Numbered from the stretch's first letter, positions 33,431 to 47,046 are shown. The stretch is DNA of 64,000 bases from Pseudooceanicola pacificus (GCF_009789075.1 NZ_WNXQ01000002.1:62001-126000), one strand, 5' to 3'. Notes: generated by a model not told the origin, from the letters alone. Numbers and translations are program-made.

Positions 33431-34028
33431 CCGTGAAGGTTTCGATTGCGGCCAGTCGGCATGCGGCCGCAGTCAAAGGTCCTTCTGACCTGCCGGCTTC
33501 GGTGACCTTCCCGATCATCCTGCCTGCCAGGTTGGTGGGAGCGTGGAGCGGCGGGGAATATTCTGCGCGGCGCCGACGTCTGGACGACAAGGCCGGCTGA
33601 CAGGGTGGGCAGGGGGTCCAGTCTGACCGGTCTGTGCAGTGCCCCCGACGCGGGACGCGGCGGCCTGGTGAGACATCGCCTCCGGTGTCCAGGGAAAGTG
33701 CCATTGACCACGGTGGAGGGGGCGCTGCCCCCGCCCGCGCTGCGCGCGGACTCCCCCGGAGTATTTCGGACGAGATGAAGCCGGGGAACCGGGAAGACGT
33801 CGGGCCGGGGGGCGGTGGAGCGGGCTTTGGTCGGGGGCGCGGGCAGGGGCCTGCATGACAGCTGGCCGGGGAGCGGGCGTGGCGGGGTGCCAGGCCTGGT
33901 GGCGCTTGAGGGCTGTTGCGGCCGGTCCCGGGGCGTTTTCCGGCCAGATCGGGCCGGGGGCGGCGCGGCGAGGTTGACAGCGGCGGGGATTGGCGGGAAG
34001 GGCGGGGCCGCGACTATGAGGTGTGCCC
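33431..34028. other. Long GC-rich gene-free stretch before queA
   Basis: I see no credible gene in these 598 bases. The sequence is extremely G-rich on the plus strand. GGGGGC-gct-GCCCCC (33718-33732) forms a small hairpin, and the dispersed 26-base element sits at 33757-33782. The tail supplies the queA promoter and the GAGG ribosome site. It looks like relic or repeat-filled DNA. Confidence 0.4.
33757..33782 (+). repeat. Copy 1 of a 26-bp dispersed motif (ATTTCnGACGAGATGAAGCC)
   Basis: CGGAGTATTTCGGACGAGAT continues as GAAGCC. The reverse complement of 62005-62030 matches 19 of the last 20 bases. The preceding GGGGGCGCTGCCCCC-type hairpin is part of the same block here. From memory, similar GGAGTATTT...GATGAAG strings are frequent between genes of Rhodobacterales. 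Confidence 0.55.
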
Positions 34029-35078
34029 GTGAAACTGTCGGATTTCGATTTCGATCTGCCCGAGGACCTGATCGCGACCCGGCCCGCGCGGCCCCGGTCC
34101 TCGGCCCGGCTGCTGGTGGCCGAGGGCGACGCGATCACCGATGCGGTGGTTCGCGATCTGGTGGACTGGCTGCGCCCCGGCGACCGGCTGGTGCTGAACG
34201 ACACGAAGGTGATCCCGGCGCGGCTGTCCGGTCTCCGGCGGCGCGGCGGCCCGGAGGGCGACACCGCGGCGCGCATCGAGGTCACGCTGCTGGAGCCGCG
34301 CGCCGGGGGGCAATGGGCGGCCCTGCTGAAGCCCCTGAAGAAGGTGCGCGACGGCGAGGAGATCGTGTTCTCGGACCGCCTGTCGGCCCGGCTGGAGGCG
34401 CGGGACGAGGGGCAGGGGCTGCTGCGGTTCAACCTGGCGGGCGAGGATTTCGACGCCGCCCTGGCCGAGGCCGGGGCCATGCCCCTGCCGCCCTATATCG
34501 CGGCGCGGCGGGCGGCGGATGCGCAGGATGCCGAGGATTACCAGACGGTCTTTGCCCGCAATCCGGGGGCGGTGGCGGCGCCGACCGCCTCGCTGCATTT
34601 CGACGCGCCGCTGCTGGAGCGGATCGCGGCCATGGGCGTGGCATTCACCCACGTGACGCTGCATGTCGGCGCGGGCACCTTTCTGCCGGTGAAGGTCGAG
34701 GATGTGACAACCCACCGGATGCATGCCGAATGGGGCGAGGTGACCGCCGGCGCCGCGGCCGAGATCGCCGCGACACGGGCTTCCGGGGGGCGGGTGATCT
34801 CCGTCGGCACCACCGCGCTGCGCCTGATCGAAAGCGCCGCCGCCGCAAGCGGGGCCATCGCACCCTGGCGAGGCGAGACGGATATCTTCATCTACCCGGG
34901 CTTCAGCTTCCATGTCACCGATGCGCTGATGACAAATTTCCACCTGCCCAAGAGCACGCTGATGATGCTGGTGTCCGCTCTGATGGGGCAGGAGAGGGTG
35001 CGGCGGATCTACGATCACGCGGTGCGTGAAAGGTATCGGTTCTTCAGCTACGGTGACGCATCGCTGCTGGTGCCCTAG
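34029..35078 (+). CDS. queA: tRNA preQ1(34) S-adenosylmethionine ribosyltransferase-isomerase
   Basis: A 349-residue enzyme of queuosine synthesis: it moves the ribosyl part of SAM onto preQ1 at the wobble position of tRNAs with GUN anticodons, forming epoxyqueuosine. Conserved blocks are [73 protein letters not shown] and [20 protein letters not shown], ending [12 protein letters not shown]. The GTG at 34029 is chosen because GAGG lies 7 bases before it; a GTG at 34023 would have no spacing. Length matches the family (about 350). It stands alone; no tgt gene follows in the window. Confidence 0.96.
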   Translation: MKLSDFDFDLPEDLIATRPARPRSSARLLVAEGDAITDAVVRDLVDWLRPGDRLVLNDTKVIPARLSGLRRRGGPEGDTAARIEVTLLEPRAGGQWAALLKPLKKVRDGEEIVFSDRLSARLEARDEGQGLLRFNLAGEDFDAALAEAGAMPLPPYIAARRAADAQDAEDYQTVFARNPGAVAAPTASLHFDAPLLERIAAMGVAFTHVTLHVGAGTFLPVKVEDVTTHRMHAEWGEVTAGAAAEIAATRASGGRVISVGTTALRLIESAAAASGAIAPWRGETDIFIYPGFSFHVTDALMTNFHLPKSTLMMLVSALMGQERVRRIYDHAVRERYRFFSYGDASLLVP

Positions 35079-35546
35079 GGGCGGGACCCCTTGATCCTGC
35101 ACCGTCGGCTTGCCAGTTCTGCCCTCTGGCCCCGAACAAATGCGCAGGAATAGCGGCTTTATTTCAGGCGCTTGCGGGGCCGTCAGGGGGGCATCCGTCA
35201 AATCCGAAACCCGTCAAATCCGCTTCACCTCGGCAGCTTGGACCGCCGGGACATGGACGCGCCGTTCCCGGCGCGTCCCACATCCCTGACCATTCGCGGA
35301 TTTGGCGCCCAGGGTGTAGGATGGGCGGGACCTGATCCCAGGCCCGGCACCGGACACCCCCCGGGCGGACTGCATGCACCGGGGCGCTGCCCGCGGGGCG
35401 GCGCGGAATCCAGCGCGCGCCTGTTGATCCCGCGCGCGACAAATGCCAGCAGGGGCGGGACCGGTTCGCGACCCGACATGTCGGATTCGGGACCGACAGG
35501 GCGCCGCCCGGGCATCAGCCTGACGGCATAGGCAAGGAGAGACGAC
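35079..35546. other. Gene-free stretch between queA and the MFS gene
   Basis: No gene accepted in these 468 bases. It includes the second copy of the 73-bp dispersed repeat (35237-35309) with an internal hairpin ACGCGCCG-ttcc-CGGCGCGT. AAGGAGAGACGAC before 35547 is the ribosome site of the MFS gene. Confidence 0.4.
35237..35309. repeat. Copy B of a 73-bp dispersed non-coding repeat
   Basis: Aligns without gaps to 13333-13405, 59 of 73 bases identical by my count, including the tail CGCGGATTTGGCGCC. The variable centre folds as ACGCGCCG-ttcc-CGGCGCGT here but not in the other copy. Confidence 0.7.
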
Positions 35547-36854
35547 ATGTTGCAGGTTCTGCGAAGCGCATGGGCGCTGCTGCTGGGTCTCATGCTGCTG
35601 ATGCTGGGCAACGGCATCCAGGGCACCCTGCTGGGCGTGCGCGGCGAGATCGAGGGCTTTTCCACCTTCGAGATGTCCATCGTGATGTCGGGCTACTTCC
35701 TGGGCTTCCTCGGCGGTTCGCGCCTGGCGCCCGAGATGATCCGCAGGGTCGGGCATGTCCGGGTCTTTGCCGCGCTTGGCTCTTTCATCTCGGCGGTGCT
35801 GATCCTTTACCCGACCTTCGCGCATCCGATTGCCTGGACCGTGGGGCGCATCGTCATCGGCTTCTGCTTCTCGGGCGTCTATGTCACGGCGGAAAGCTGG
35901 CTGAACAATGCCGCCACGAACGAGAACCGGGGCAAGGCGCTGTCGATCTACATGATCGTGCAGATGATCGGCATCATCGCGGCGCAGGGCCTGCTGCTGG
36001 TGGGCGATCCCTCGGGCTATGTGCTCTTCGTCATCCCCTCGGTGCTGGTGTCCATCGCCTTTGCGCCGATCCTGCTGTCGATCTCGCCCACGCCGGCGTT
36101 CGAAACCACCAAGCCGATGTCCCTGCGCCGGCTCTACGGCATCTCTCCGCTGTCCTGCGTGGGGGTCTTCGTGCTGGGCGGGGCATTCTCGGCCCAGTTC
36201 GGCATGGCGGCGGTCTACGGCTCCGAGGCGGGGATGACCCTGCCGCAGATCTCGCTCTTCATCGCGACCTTCTACATCGGCGCCACGGTGGTGCAGTTCC
36301 CGCTGGGCTGGCTGTCGGACCGGATGGACCGGCGGCAGCTGATCATGATCGTTGCCGCCGTGGGGGGCGTGGGGGCGGTTGTGGGCATGCTGTTCGGGGG
36401 GGTCTTCAGCATGATCCTGGTGGCCGCCTTTGTCGTCGGCGGCATGTCGAATCCGCTCTATTCGCTGCTGATCTCCTATGCCAACGACTTCCTCGATCAC
36501 GAGGACATGGCCGCCGCCTCGGGCGGGATGATCTTCATGAACGGGCTGGGCGCGATTTCCGGCCCGCTGGTGTCGGGCTGGATGCTGGGCGTGTTCGGCC
36601 CGATGGGCTTCTGGCTCTACATCGCGGTGCTGCTGCTGGCGATGGCGGTCTATGCCGGCTACCGCATGACACAGCGCCCGGCGCCCAAGGTCGAGGACAC
36701 CGGCTCCTATGCGCCGGTGCTGATGTCGGCCTCGCCCGTCGCGATCGAGGTGGCGCAGGAATGGGCCATCGAACAGGCCGAGGAAGCCGCCGAACTGGCC
36801 GCCGCCGAGGACGCCGCCGAGGGCGGCGCAAAGGGCGAGAATTCCGCCGCCTGA
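35547..36854 (+). CDS. MFS transporter (YcaD-like)
   Basis: A 435-residue membrane protein with about 12 segments. The MFS loop between helices 2 and 3 reads GGSRLAPEMIRRVGHVRVFA, and the loop between helices 8 and 9 region is GWLSDRMDRRQLIMIVAAVG, both typical. The arrangement (FCFSGVYVTAESWLNNAATN; NRGKALSIYMIVQMIG) matches the YcaD/MFS_1 group of unknown substrate. It has a long Ala/Glu-rich cytoplasmic tail (EQAEEAAELAAAEDAAEGG). AAGGAGA precedes the ATG. Confidence 0.9.
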   Translation: MLQVLRSAWALLLGLMLLMLGNGIQGTLLGVRGEIEGFSTFEMSIVMSGYFLGFLGGSRLAPEMIRRVGHVRVFAALGSFISAVLILYPTFAHPIAWTVGRIVIGFCFSGVYVTAESWLNNAATNENRGKALSIYMIVQMIGIIAAQGLLLVGDPSGYVLFVIPSVLVSIAFAPILLSISPTPAFETTKPMSLRRLYGISPLSCVGVFVLGGAFSAQFGMAAVYGSEAGMTLPQISLFIATFYIGATVVQFPLGWLSDRMDRRQLIMIVAAVGGVGAVVGMLFGGVFSMILVAAFVVGGMSNPLYSLLISYANDFLDHEDMAAASGGMIFMNGLGAISGPLVSGWMLGVFGPMGFWLYIAVLLLAMAVYAGYRMTQRPAPKVEDTGSYAPVLMSASPVAIEVAQEWAIEQAEEAAELAAAEDAAEGGAKGENSAA

Positions 36855-36986
36855 GTCATGCCGCGGCGCGGCGTGGTGATTTGATGCCGCAACCCGCCGG
36901 GTCATGAATTCCTGACCGTGCCAGGGGCTTGCGTTCCGTGCTATCCTATGGTCGTGGCGCGCTAAATTCGAGGAGGAGTCGCGGCA

Positions 36987-37556
36987 ATGACGGGTGCGGA
37001 AGAGGTCCTGAGCTTCTGGCTGGACAAGGTGGGGCCGGAGGGCTGGTATCAGCCGCCCGAGGGGCTGGACGACGAGATCCGGGACCGGTTCGAACCGGTC
37101 TGGGTGGCCGCCTGCCAGGGATCGTTCGGCCTGTGGCTGACCTTTCCCAGCGGGGCGCTGGCCTATATCATCCTGATGGACCAGTTCCCGCGCAACATGT
37201 TCCGGGGGCAGGGCAAGGCCTTCTCGTCGGACAAGCATGCCCGCGCGGCGGCCAAGGTGGCCATCGGGCGCAACTGGGACATGAAGATCGACGAACCGGC
37301 GCGGCAGTTCTTCTACCTCCCGCTGATGCATTCCGAAAACCTGACGGACCAGGAACGCTGCGTCCGCCTGATGAAGGAACGCATGCCGATCGGCGGCAAC
37401 CTGCTGCACGCCAAGGCGCACCGCGAGGTGATCCGCAAATTCGGCCGTTTCCCCTATCGCAACGAGGCGCTGAACCGGTCGATCACGACGCCGGAACGCG
37501 AATATCTAGAGGCGGGCGGCTATGGTCAGACCGTGCGCGAGTTGCAGGCGAGCTGA
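36987..37556 (+). CDS. DUF924 family protein
   Basis: A 189-residue member of the DUF924 family (tetratricopeptide-like alpha fold, function unknown, common in alphaproteobacteria). Recognisable blocks are EVLSFWLDKVGPEGWYQPPE, LAYIILMDQFPRNMFRGQGK and FFYLPLMHSENLTDQERCV, ending RFPYRNEALNRSITTPEREY. GAGGAGG lies about 10 bases before the ATG. It stands alone between an MFS gene and lpd. Nothing in the sequence shows a reaction. Confidence 0.9.
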   Translation: MTGAEEVLSFWLDKVGPEGWYQPPEGLDDEIRDRFEPVWVAACQGSFGLWLTFPSGALAYIILMDQFPRNMFRGQGKAFSSDKHARAAAKVAIGRNWDMKIDEPARQFFYLPLMHSENLTDQERCVRLMKERMPIGGNLLHAKAHREVIRKFGRFPYRNEALNRSITTPEREYLEAGGYGQTVRELQAS

Positions 37557-37703
37557 TAGCGCCAACCGAGACGGCGGAAAAATCTTTCTGTATCAATAAT
37601 TTGGCCCCCGGGCGCGGATAATGCGTCGCGGGGGCTCTCTGTCTCGTTGAAGCATTCCGAAAAGTAGTTTAACGTCAAACTATCTTGCAAGGCGGAGGGA
37701 TTC

Positions 37704-39098
<1,395 letters not shown>

Positions 39099-39123
39099 CG
39101 GGCCGGATGGCTGAACCGGCGAG

Positions 39124-39200
39124 GCCCCGGCGCAAGGCCGGGGCACCGCAGGGCGGGCAGCAGACCGCAGACCGCCGCGCCCCGGCCTCCGCGCCGGGGC
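39124..39200 (+). repeat. Twin hairpins with the same stem GCCCCGGC/GCCGGGGC
   Basis: GCCCCGGC-gcaag-GCCGGGGC at 39124-39144 and GCCCCGGC-ctccgc-GCCGGGGC at 39179-39200 share an identical 8-bp stem. They lie between the lpd stop and the methyltransferase start. They could end the lpd transcript or be copies of a REP-like palindromic element. Confidence 0.55.
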
Positions 39201-39231
39201 CCCGCCGCCGAGGAGCCATGACGGAGCCGCC

Positions 39232-39792
39232 ATGCCCAGCCTGAACCGTATCGCGATGAACCGCTCCAGCCGCCGCTGGATTCAGGAGCTGAAACCGGAG
39301 CGCCTCTCGGTCTGCGAGATTTCGGGCAAGTGGGGCGAGCAGTTCGGCTTCAAGAGCTATGCGGCCTACCGGTATCCCGATCACGACATCTGCGCGGGGC
39401 CGTTCGAGGGCGCGGACGGCAAGCCGCTGAAATTCGACCTGATCATCGCGAATCAGGTCTGGGAACATCTCGACCGGCCCTATGCCGCCACCCGGAATGT
39501 GCTCAAGATGCTGCGCAAGGGCGGGAATTTCTTCGTCGCGGTGCCCTTCTACATCCCCTATCACGGCGCGCCTATCGACTGCTCGCGCTGGTCGGCGCGG
39601 GGGCTGCGCAACCTGCTGATCGAGGGCGGGTTCGACGAGGCCGGGATCCGGTCCGAGCAATGGGGCAACCGCCACGCGGCGGCGCGCAACCTGGAAACCC
39701 CCTGGCCGCCGGACTATGACGACCGGACCGACGACCTGACCGACGATCCGGACTTTCCGATCTGCGCCTGGGCGATCGCGCAGAAGATCTGA
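39232..39792 (+). CDS. Class I SAM-dependent methyltransferase
   Basis: A 186-residue protein with a shortened Rossmann methyltransferase layout. ERLSVCEISGKWGEQFGFKS replaces the usual glycine-rich motif I, LKFDLIIANQVWEHLDRPYA is the clear motif IV/post-I strand, and VLKMLRKGGNFFVAVPFYIP is the late strand. DYDDRTDDLTDDPDFP near the end is unusually acidic. The partner substrate is unknown; similar small enzymes occur beside lpd in related bacteria. Start ATG is preceded by GGAG. Confidence 0.82.
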   Translation: MPSLNRIAMNRSSRRWIQELKPERLSVCEISGKWGEQFGFKSYAAYRYPDHDICAGPFEGADGKPLKFDLIIANQVWEHLDRPYAATRNVLKMLRKGGNFFVAVPFYIPYHGAPIDCSRWSARGLRNLLIEGGFDEAGIRSEQWGNRHAAARNLETPWPPDYDDRTDDLTDDPDFPICAWAIAQKI

Positions 39793-39859
39793 AAGCGCGC
39801 CCCCCGGGCCAATCCGATCGCCACTTCCATCCCCCCGCGCTTTGCCCGATAGAGCGGGG

Positions 39860-40999
39860 ATGGAACGCACCACCACAGACTGGCGCCAGGTTGGGCTGCT
39901 CTTTGCCGCCGGGCTGCTGGCTGCGGCGCAGTTCGGCAAGATTTCCCTGAGCCTCGGCCCGCTCGCCACGCTCTACCTCGGCCATGCCGCGGTGCCCTTC
40001 CTCGTCTCGATGGTGGCGGTGACGGGCATCCTGCTGGGGCCGGTCGTGGGCGGGATCGTCACCCGGATCGGCATCCGGCGCTCGGTGCTGGGCGCGCTGG
40101 TCCTTGGTGCCGCGATCTCGGGGTTTCAGGCGATGTTGCCGCCGCTGCCGCTGCTGGTGGTCAGCCGGCTGGTCGAGGGCGCCTCGCATCTGGCGCTTGT
40201 CGTCGCCCTGCCGACCCTGATGGCCGAGGCCGCGACCCCGCGCGACCGGCCCGTGGCCATGGGGCTCTGGGGCACCTATTTCGGGCTGACCTTCGCCGCG
40301 CTGGCGCTGCTGCTGCCCTGGCTGGTGGCGCTTGGCGGCATGTCGGCGGTCTTTGCCGCCCACGGGCTGGCGATGGCGGCCATGGCGCTGGTTCTGGCCC
40401 CGATCCTGCCGCGCGGGGCAGGGCAGCGGACCAGCTTTCGCCTCGGCGCCGAACTCAGGGCGATCTACACCACGCCGCGCCTGATCGGGGCGGCGGGGAT
40501 GTTCCTGTGGCATGCGCTGGCCTTCATCGCCATGCTGGCCTACCTGCCGGCGGCGCTCGGTGCGCCCTGGATCGCGGCCGTTCTGCCGCTGATCTCGCTG
40601 GTGGGGACCTTCGGCGCGGGATTCGCGGCCCGCAGCGTCGCGCCGCCCCGGCTGGCCGCCGGGGCCTTTGCCCTGAACCTGGTGCTGGCGCTGGCGGTGC
40701 TGGCCTTCCCCCTGGCCGCGGTGCCGCTGACCTGCGCGATGTTCCTCTGCATGGGCGTCGTCCCGGGTGCGGCCTTTGCCGCCGTGCCGTGGCTGAACCC
40801 CGACCTGGGCCAGCGGGCGCGGGCCAACGGGGCGCTGGCCCAGCTGGGCAATGTCGGCACCTTTTCGGGCACGCCGCTGCTGGCCTTCACCGGCACCGCG
40901 CTGACGCCCCTGATGCTGGCGATGCTGGCCATTGCGGCCTGCGGGCTGGCGGTGTCGCTGCTGATCGCCTGGGCCTTCCGGCGCCAGCCCGCCACCTGA
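39860..40999 (+). CDS. MFS transporter
   Basis: A 379-residue membrane protein with about 12 segments, rich in Ala and Leu. MFS-type elements are VGGIVTRIGIRRSVLGALV between helices 2 and 3 and GLWGTYFGLTFAALALLL further on. The N-terminus MERTTTDWRQVGLLFAAGLL is short and cytoplasmic. The ATG at 39860 is used rather than TTG at 39842, since the prefix adds nothing conserved. Substrate unknown. It lies in front of uvrA but 99 bases away and is not co-regulated through the LexA box, which lies after its stop. Confidence 0.85.
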   Translation: MERTTTDWRQVGLLFAAGLLAAAQFGKISLSLGPLATLYLGHAAVPFLVSMVAVTGILLGPVVGGIVTRIGIRRSVLGALVLGAAISGFQAMLPPLPLLVVSRLVEGASHLALVVALPTLMAEAATPRDRPVAMGLWGTYFGLTFAALALLLPWLVALGGMSAVFAAHGLAMAAMALVLAPILPRGAGQRTSFRLGAELRAIYTTPRLIGAAGMFLWHALAFIAMLAYLPAALGAPWIAAVLPLISLVGTFGAGFAARSVAPPRLAAGAFALNLVLALAVLAFPLAAVPLTCAMFLCMGVVPGAAFAAVPWLNPDLGQRARANGALAQLGNVGTFSGTPLLAFTGTALTPLMLAMLAIAACGLAVSLLIAWAFRRQPAT

Positions 41000-41018
41000 C
41001 GCGGCGGCGCGGGGCGGT

Positions 41019-41033
41019 GTTCGCGAAATGTTC
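41019..41033. promoter_or_regulatory. LexA (SOS) box upstream of uvrA
   Basis: GTTC-gcgaaat-GTTC is the exact alphaproteobacterial LexA direct-repeat box (GTTC-N7-GTTC). It is 66 bases before the uvrA start and should place uvrA under DNA-damage control. Confidence 0.85.
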
Positions 41034-41098
41034 GCATTTTTCGATTGGAACGCACCGCGTCCTCAACTAAGTCTTAATGGATTCCACGGAGGGCTCCG

Positions 41099-43981
<2,883 letters not shown>

Positions 43982-43996
43982 CCGCCGCGCCGGGAT

Positions 43997-44932
43997 CTAT
44001 GCGCCTGCGGGGTTGAGCGCGCCGCGCGCCTGGTCCGCCGCGTCGACCTCGGCCTCCAGCCGCGCGACCTCGCTCCGCAGACCCTCGGCCAGGGTGGTGG
44101 CAAAGCGGTTCATCCGCTCCATCCGCGCGTCCCCGGCATGGCAGACCAGGTAGAAACTGCGCGTTAGGCTGACCTCGGCGGTCAGCATCCGCTGCAGCTC
44201 GGGCGCCGAGGGCAGGGCGAAGTCATGCGCGATCCCGATACCGCCGCCCTGGCGCAGCCAGTTCAGCTGCACCGACACCGAATTCGAGGCGAGCGCGACC
44301 CGCGAGGCGCCGACCTCTACCAGGTAGTCCAGTTCCTTGTCGAAGATCATGTCGGGGATATAGCCGACCATGCGGTGATCCTGCAGATCCGCCAGCCCGC
44401 GCACCGGCGGATGGCTGGCGAGGTAATCCGAGGACGCGGCCAGATGCAGGCGGTAGTCGGTCACCCGCAGCACGGTCAGGCGTCCGGCGGTTGGCGGGCT
44501 GACGGTGATCGCCACATCCGCCTCGCGCCGGGACAGGTTGAACAGGCGCGGCAGGGCGACGATCTGCACCTCCAGGTCGGGATTCCCGTCGGCGATGGCG
44601 GCGCAGACCTGCGGCAGCAGGAAATTCGCCACCCCGTCCGGCGCGCCGATGCGGATCTGGCCCGACAGGCGCCCGGCCTGGCCTGCGATCTCTTCGCGCG
44701 CGGCGGCGACCGACTGTTCCGCGCGCAGGGCGTGGTCCATCAGCCGCTGGCCCGCATCGGTCAGCGCATAGCCCTGCTGCGACTTGGCGAAAAGCGCCGC
44801 GCCAATCGCCTCTTCCAGCCGGGCGATCCGGCGCGAGACGGTGGCCGGGTCGATCCGCAGACGGCGGCCGGCGGCCGACAGGCTCTCATCCCGCGCCACG
44901 GCAAGGAAAATTCTCAGATCGTCCCACTGCAT
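43997..44932 (-). CDS. LysR family regulator, likely controlling the mmsA gene cluster
   Basis: A 311-residue LysR protein: HTH in WDDLRIFLAVARDESLSAAG and RRLRIDPATVSRRIARLEEA, then an effector domain with LSGQIRIGAPDGVANFLLPQ. It belongs to the branch whose HTH starts directly with MQWDDLRIFL. It is divergent from mmsA with 101 bases between starts. The spacer holds the palindrome TGCA-TTTT-TGCA at 44946-44957, 14 bases from its own start, a candidate LysR half-site pair. Regulation of valine breakdown is inferred from position. Confidence 0.88.
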   Translation of the reverse strand: MQWDDLRIFLAVARDESLSAAGRRLRIDPATVSRRIARLEEAIGAALFAKSQQGYALTDAGQRLMDHALRAEQSVAAAREEIAGQAGRLSGQIRIGAPDGVANFLLPQVCAAIADGNPDLEVQIVALPRLFNLSRREADVAITVSPPTAGRLTVLRVTDYRLHLAASSDYLASHPPVRGLADLQDHRMVGYIPDMIFDKELDYLVEVGASRVALASNSVSVQLNWLRQGGGIGIAHDFALPSAPELQRMLTAEVSLTRSFYLVCHAGDARMERMNRFATTLAEGLRSEVARLEAEVDAADQARGALNPAGA

Positions 44933-45033
44933 TGATGTCGTTCCTGCATTTTTGCAAAGCGCGTTTGAGTAATTTCCTCTTTTCGCCCCAAAATCGCAAG
45001 CCTATGGTGCCCCCAAACGGGAAGGAGCCCCCA

Positions 45034-46533
45034 ATGACCGAACTGACCCACTACCTGAACGGCGCCCATGTCAAAGGCACCTCCGGCCGGTTTGCCGATG
45101 TGATGAACCCCGCCACCGGCGAAGTGCAGGCCAAGGTGCCGCTCGCCTCTGCCGCCGAATTGGCGCAGGCCGTGGACTATGCTGCCGCCGCGCAGCCCGG
45201 CTGGGCCGCCGTCAACCCGCAGCGCCGCGCGCGGGTCATGATGAAATTCGTCGACCTGCTGAACCGCGACATGGACAAGCTGGCCGAAGCGCTGAGCCGC
45301 GAGCACGGCAAGACCCTGCCCGACGCGGCGGGCGACGTGCAGCGCGGTCTGGAGGTCGTCGAATACTGCATCGGCGCGCCCCAGATGCTGAAGGGCGAAT
45401 ATACCGACAGCGCGGGCCCGGGCATCGACATGTACTCGATGCGCCAGCCGCTTGGCGTGACGGCGGGGATCACCCCGTTCAACTTTCCCGCCATGATCCC
45501 GATGTGGATGTTCGCCCCGGCCATCGCCTGCGGCAATGCCTTCATCCTCAAGCCGTCGGAACGCGACCCCTCGGTCCCGCTGATGCTGGCCGAGCTGATG
45601 GAAGAGGCGGGCCTGCCCAAGGGCATCCTGCAGGTCGTCAACGGCGACAAGGAAGCGGTCGACGCCATCCTCGATCACCCGGTGATCCAGTCGATCGGCT
45701 TTGTCGGCTCGACCCCGATCGCGGAATACATCTATGGCCGCGGGTGTTCCAACGGCAAGCGGGTGCAGTGTTTCGGCGGTGCCAAGAACCACATGATCAT
45801 CATGCCGGACGCCGACATGGACCAGGCCGCCGATGCGCTGATCGGCGCGGGCTACGGTGCGGCGGGCGAACGCTGCATGGCGATTTCGGTTGCCGTGCCG
45901 GTGGGCGACGAGACCGCCGACCGCCTGATCGAAAAGCTGGTGCCCCGGATCGAAAAGCTGAAGGTCGGCCCCTATACCGCCGGCAATGACGTGGATTACG
46001 GCCCTGTCGTGACCAAGGCCGCCAAGGAGAACATCCTGCGGCTGGTGCAGTCGGGCGTGGATCAGGGTGCGAAACTGGTGGTCGACGGGCGCAACTTCTC
46101 GCTGCAGGGCTACGAGGACGGCTATTTTGTCGGTGCGCATCTGTTCGACCACGTCACCAAGGACATGGACATCTACAAGACCGAGATCTTCGGCCCCGTC
46201 CTGTCGACCGTGCGCGCCCAGACCTACGAAGAGGCGCTGAGCCTGGCGATGGACCACGAATACGGCAACGGCACGGCGATCTTTACCCGTGACGGCGACG
46301 CGGCCCGCGATTTCGCCAACCGCATCAACATCGGCATGGTGGGCATCAACGTGCCGATCCCGGTGCCGCTGGCCTATCACACCTTCGGCGGGTGGAAGAA
46401 ATCGGTCTTTGGCGACCTGAACCAGCACGGGCCGGACGCGTTCAAGTTCTACACGCGCACCAAGACGGTGACCGCGCGCTGGCCCTCGGGCATCAAGGAA
46501 GGCGGCGAATTCTCCATCCCCGTGATGGAGTGA
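45034..46533 (+). CDS. mmsA: Methylmalonate-semialdehyde dehydrogenase (CoA-acylating)
   Basis: A 499-residue aldehyde dehydrogenase. It converts methylmalonate semialdehyde (from valine) or malonate semialdehyde (from beta-alanine or inositol) to propionyl-CoA or acetyl-CoA. Signs: PLGVTAGITPFNFPAMIPMW, the NAD-site KPSERDPSVPL, GFVGSTPIAEYIYGRGCSNG and the catalytic Cys in GYGAAGERCMAISVAVPVGD. FGGWKKSVFGDLNQHGPDAF near the C-terminus is characteristic of MmsA. GAAGGAG precedes the ATG at 45034; an upstream frame start at 44932 lies in the LysR promoter area and is rejected. Confidence 0.96.
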   Translation: MTELTHYLNGAHVKGTSGRFADVMNPATGEVQAKVPLASAAELAQAVDYAAAAQPGWAAVNPQRRARVMMKFVDLLNRDMDKLAEALSREHGKTLPDAAGDVQRGLEVVEYCIGAPQMLKGEYTDSAGPGIDMYSMRQPLGVTAGITPFNFPAMIPMWMFAPAIACGNAFILKPSERDPSVPLMLAELMEEAGLPKGILQVVNGDKEAVDAILDHPVIQSIGFVGSTPIAEYIYGRGCSNGKRVQCFGGAKNHMIIMPDADMDQAADALIGAGYGAAGERCMAISVAVPVGDETADRLIEKLVPRIEKLKVGPYTAGNDVDYGPVVTKAAKENILRLVQSGVDQGAKLVVDGRNFSLQGYEDGYFVGAHLFDHVTKDMDIYKTEIFGPVLSTVRAQTYEEALSLAMDHEYGNGTAIFTRDGDAARDFANRINIGMVGINVPIPVPLAYHTFGGWKKSVFGDLNQHGPDAFKFYTRTKTVTARWPSGIKEGGEFSIPVME

Positions 46534-46638
46534 TCCGCACCGGGCGGGCGCGGCGTCACAGCCTCGCGCCCGCCCGTCCGATCCCCGATCCCCGCAAGGA
46601 GAGCCGCGATGCCATCCGCACCGGCGCGATGCCCGTTG

Positions 46639-47046
46639 TCAGGCCCGGTCCCCGGGCACCCTGCGCCTGCCGGGCGACATGGCGTCGATCACCCCGGCCG
46701 CCGGAAGGTCGTCGGGCAGGGGGGCCGGGCCGGATGTCATGCGTTGCGCCTCGGCGCCCCGGTGACGGCGCGCCATCGCGCATTCGAAGCTGCCCGCCCG
46801 GAACGCGCGGCAGGCGGTCGGGCGGCTGTCGTAGACCGCGCAGGCCAGGGTGCCCGCATCGGTCAGGGTCAGCTGGGCGCAATGGCCGCCCGTCATCGCC
46901 ATGAACACCTCTGCGCCGTCCCAGTGCAGGGCGTGGTCGGGCAGGCCGCGGGCCAGGTCTTCGGGGAACAGTCGGATATAGCGGTCGTGCCCGCCGAAAC
47001 AGCAGGCCCCGCAGGAGAGACACTCCGGTACGGTCTTTGGGATCAA
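46639..47046 (-). CDS. YkgJ-like cysteine-cluster protein
   Basis: A protein of about 135 residues with the CxxxCxxCC zinc/iron-chelating pattern of the CxxCxxCC (YkgJ) family: VPECLSCGACCFGGHDRYI at the N-terminus, and further cysteines in TLACAVYDSRPTACRAFRAG and SFECAMARRH. In this family the cysteines bind a metal; function is otherwise unknown. No ATG is available; the TTG at 47046 has no clear ribosome site, so the start is uncertain. It is on the opposite strand to the valine genes around it and is not part of that pathway. Confidence 0.72.
   Translation of the reverse strand: MIPKTVPECLSCGACCFGGHDRYIRLFPEDLARGLPDHALHWDGAEVFMAMTGGHCAQLTLTDAGTLACAVYDSRPTACRAFRAGSFECAMARRHRGAEAQRMTSGPAPLPDDLPAAGVIDAMSPGRRRVPGDRA

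Noticed and set aside
37604..37635. Hairpin GCCCCCG...CGGGGGC after the DUF924 gene as terminator
   Set aside because: The loop is long (about 18 bases), and there is no T-run on either strand that fits.
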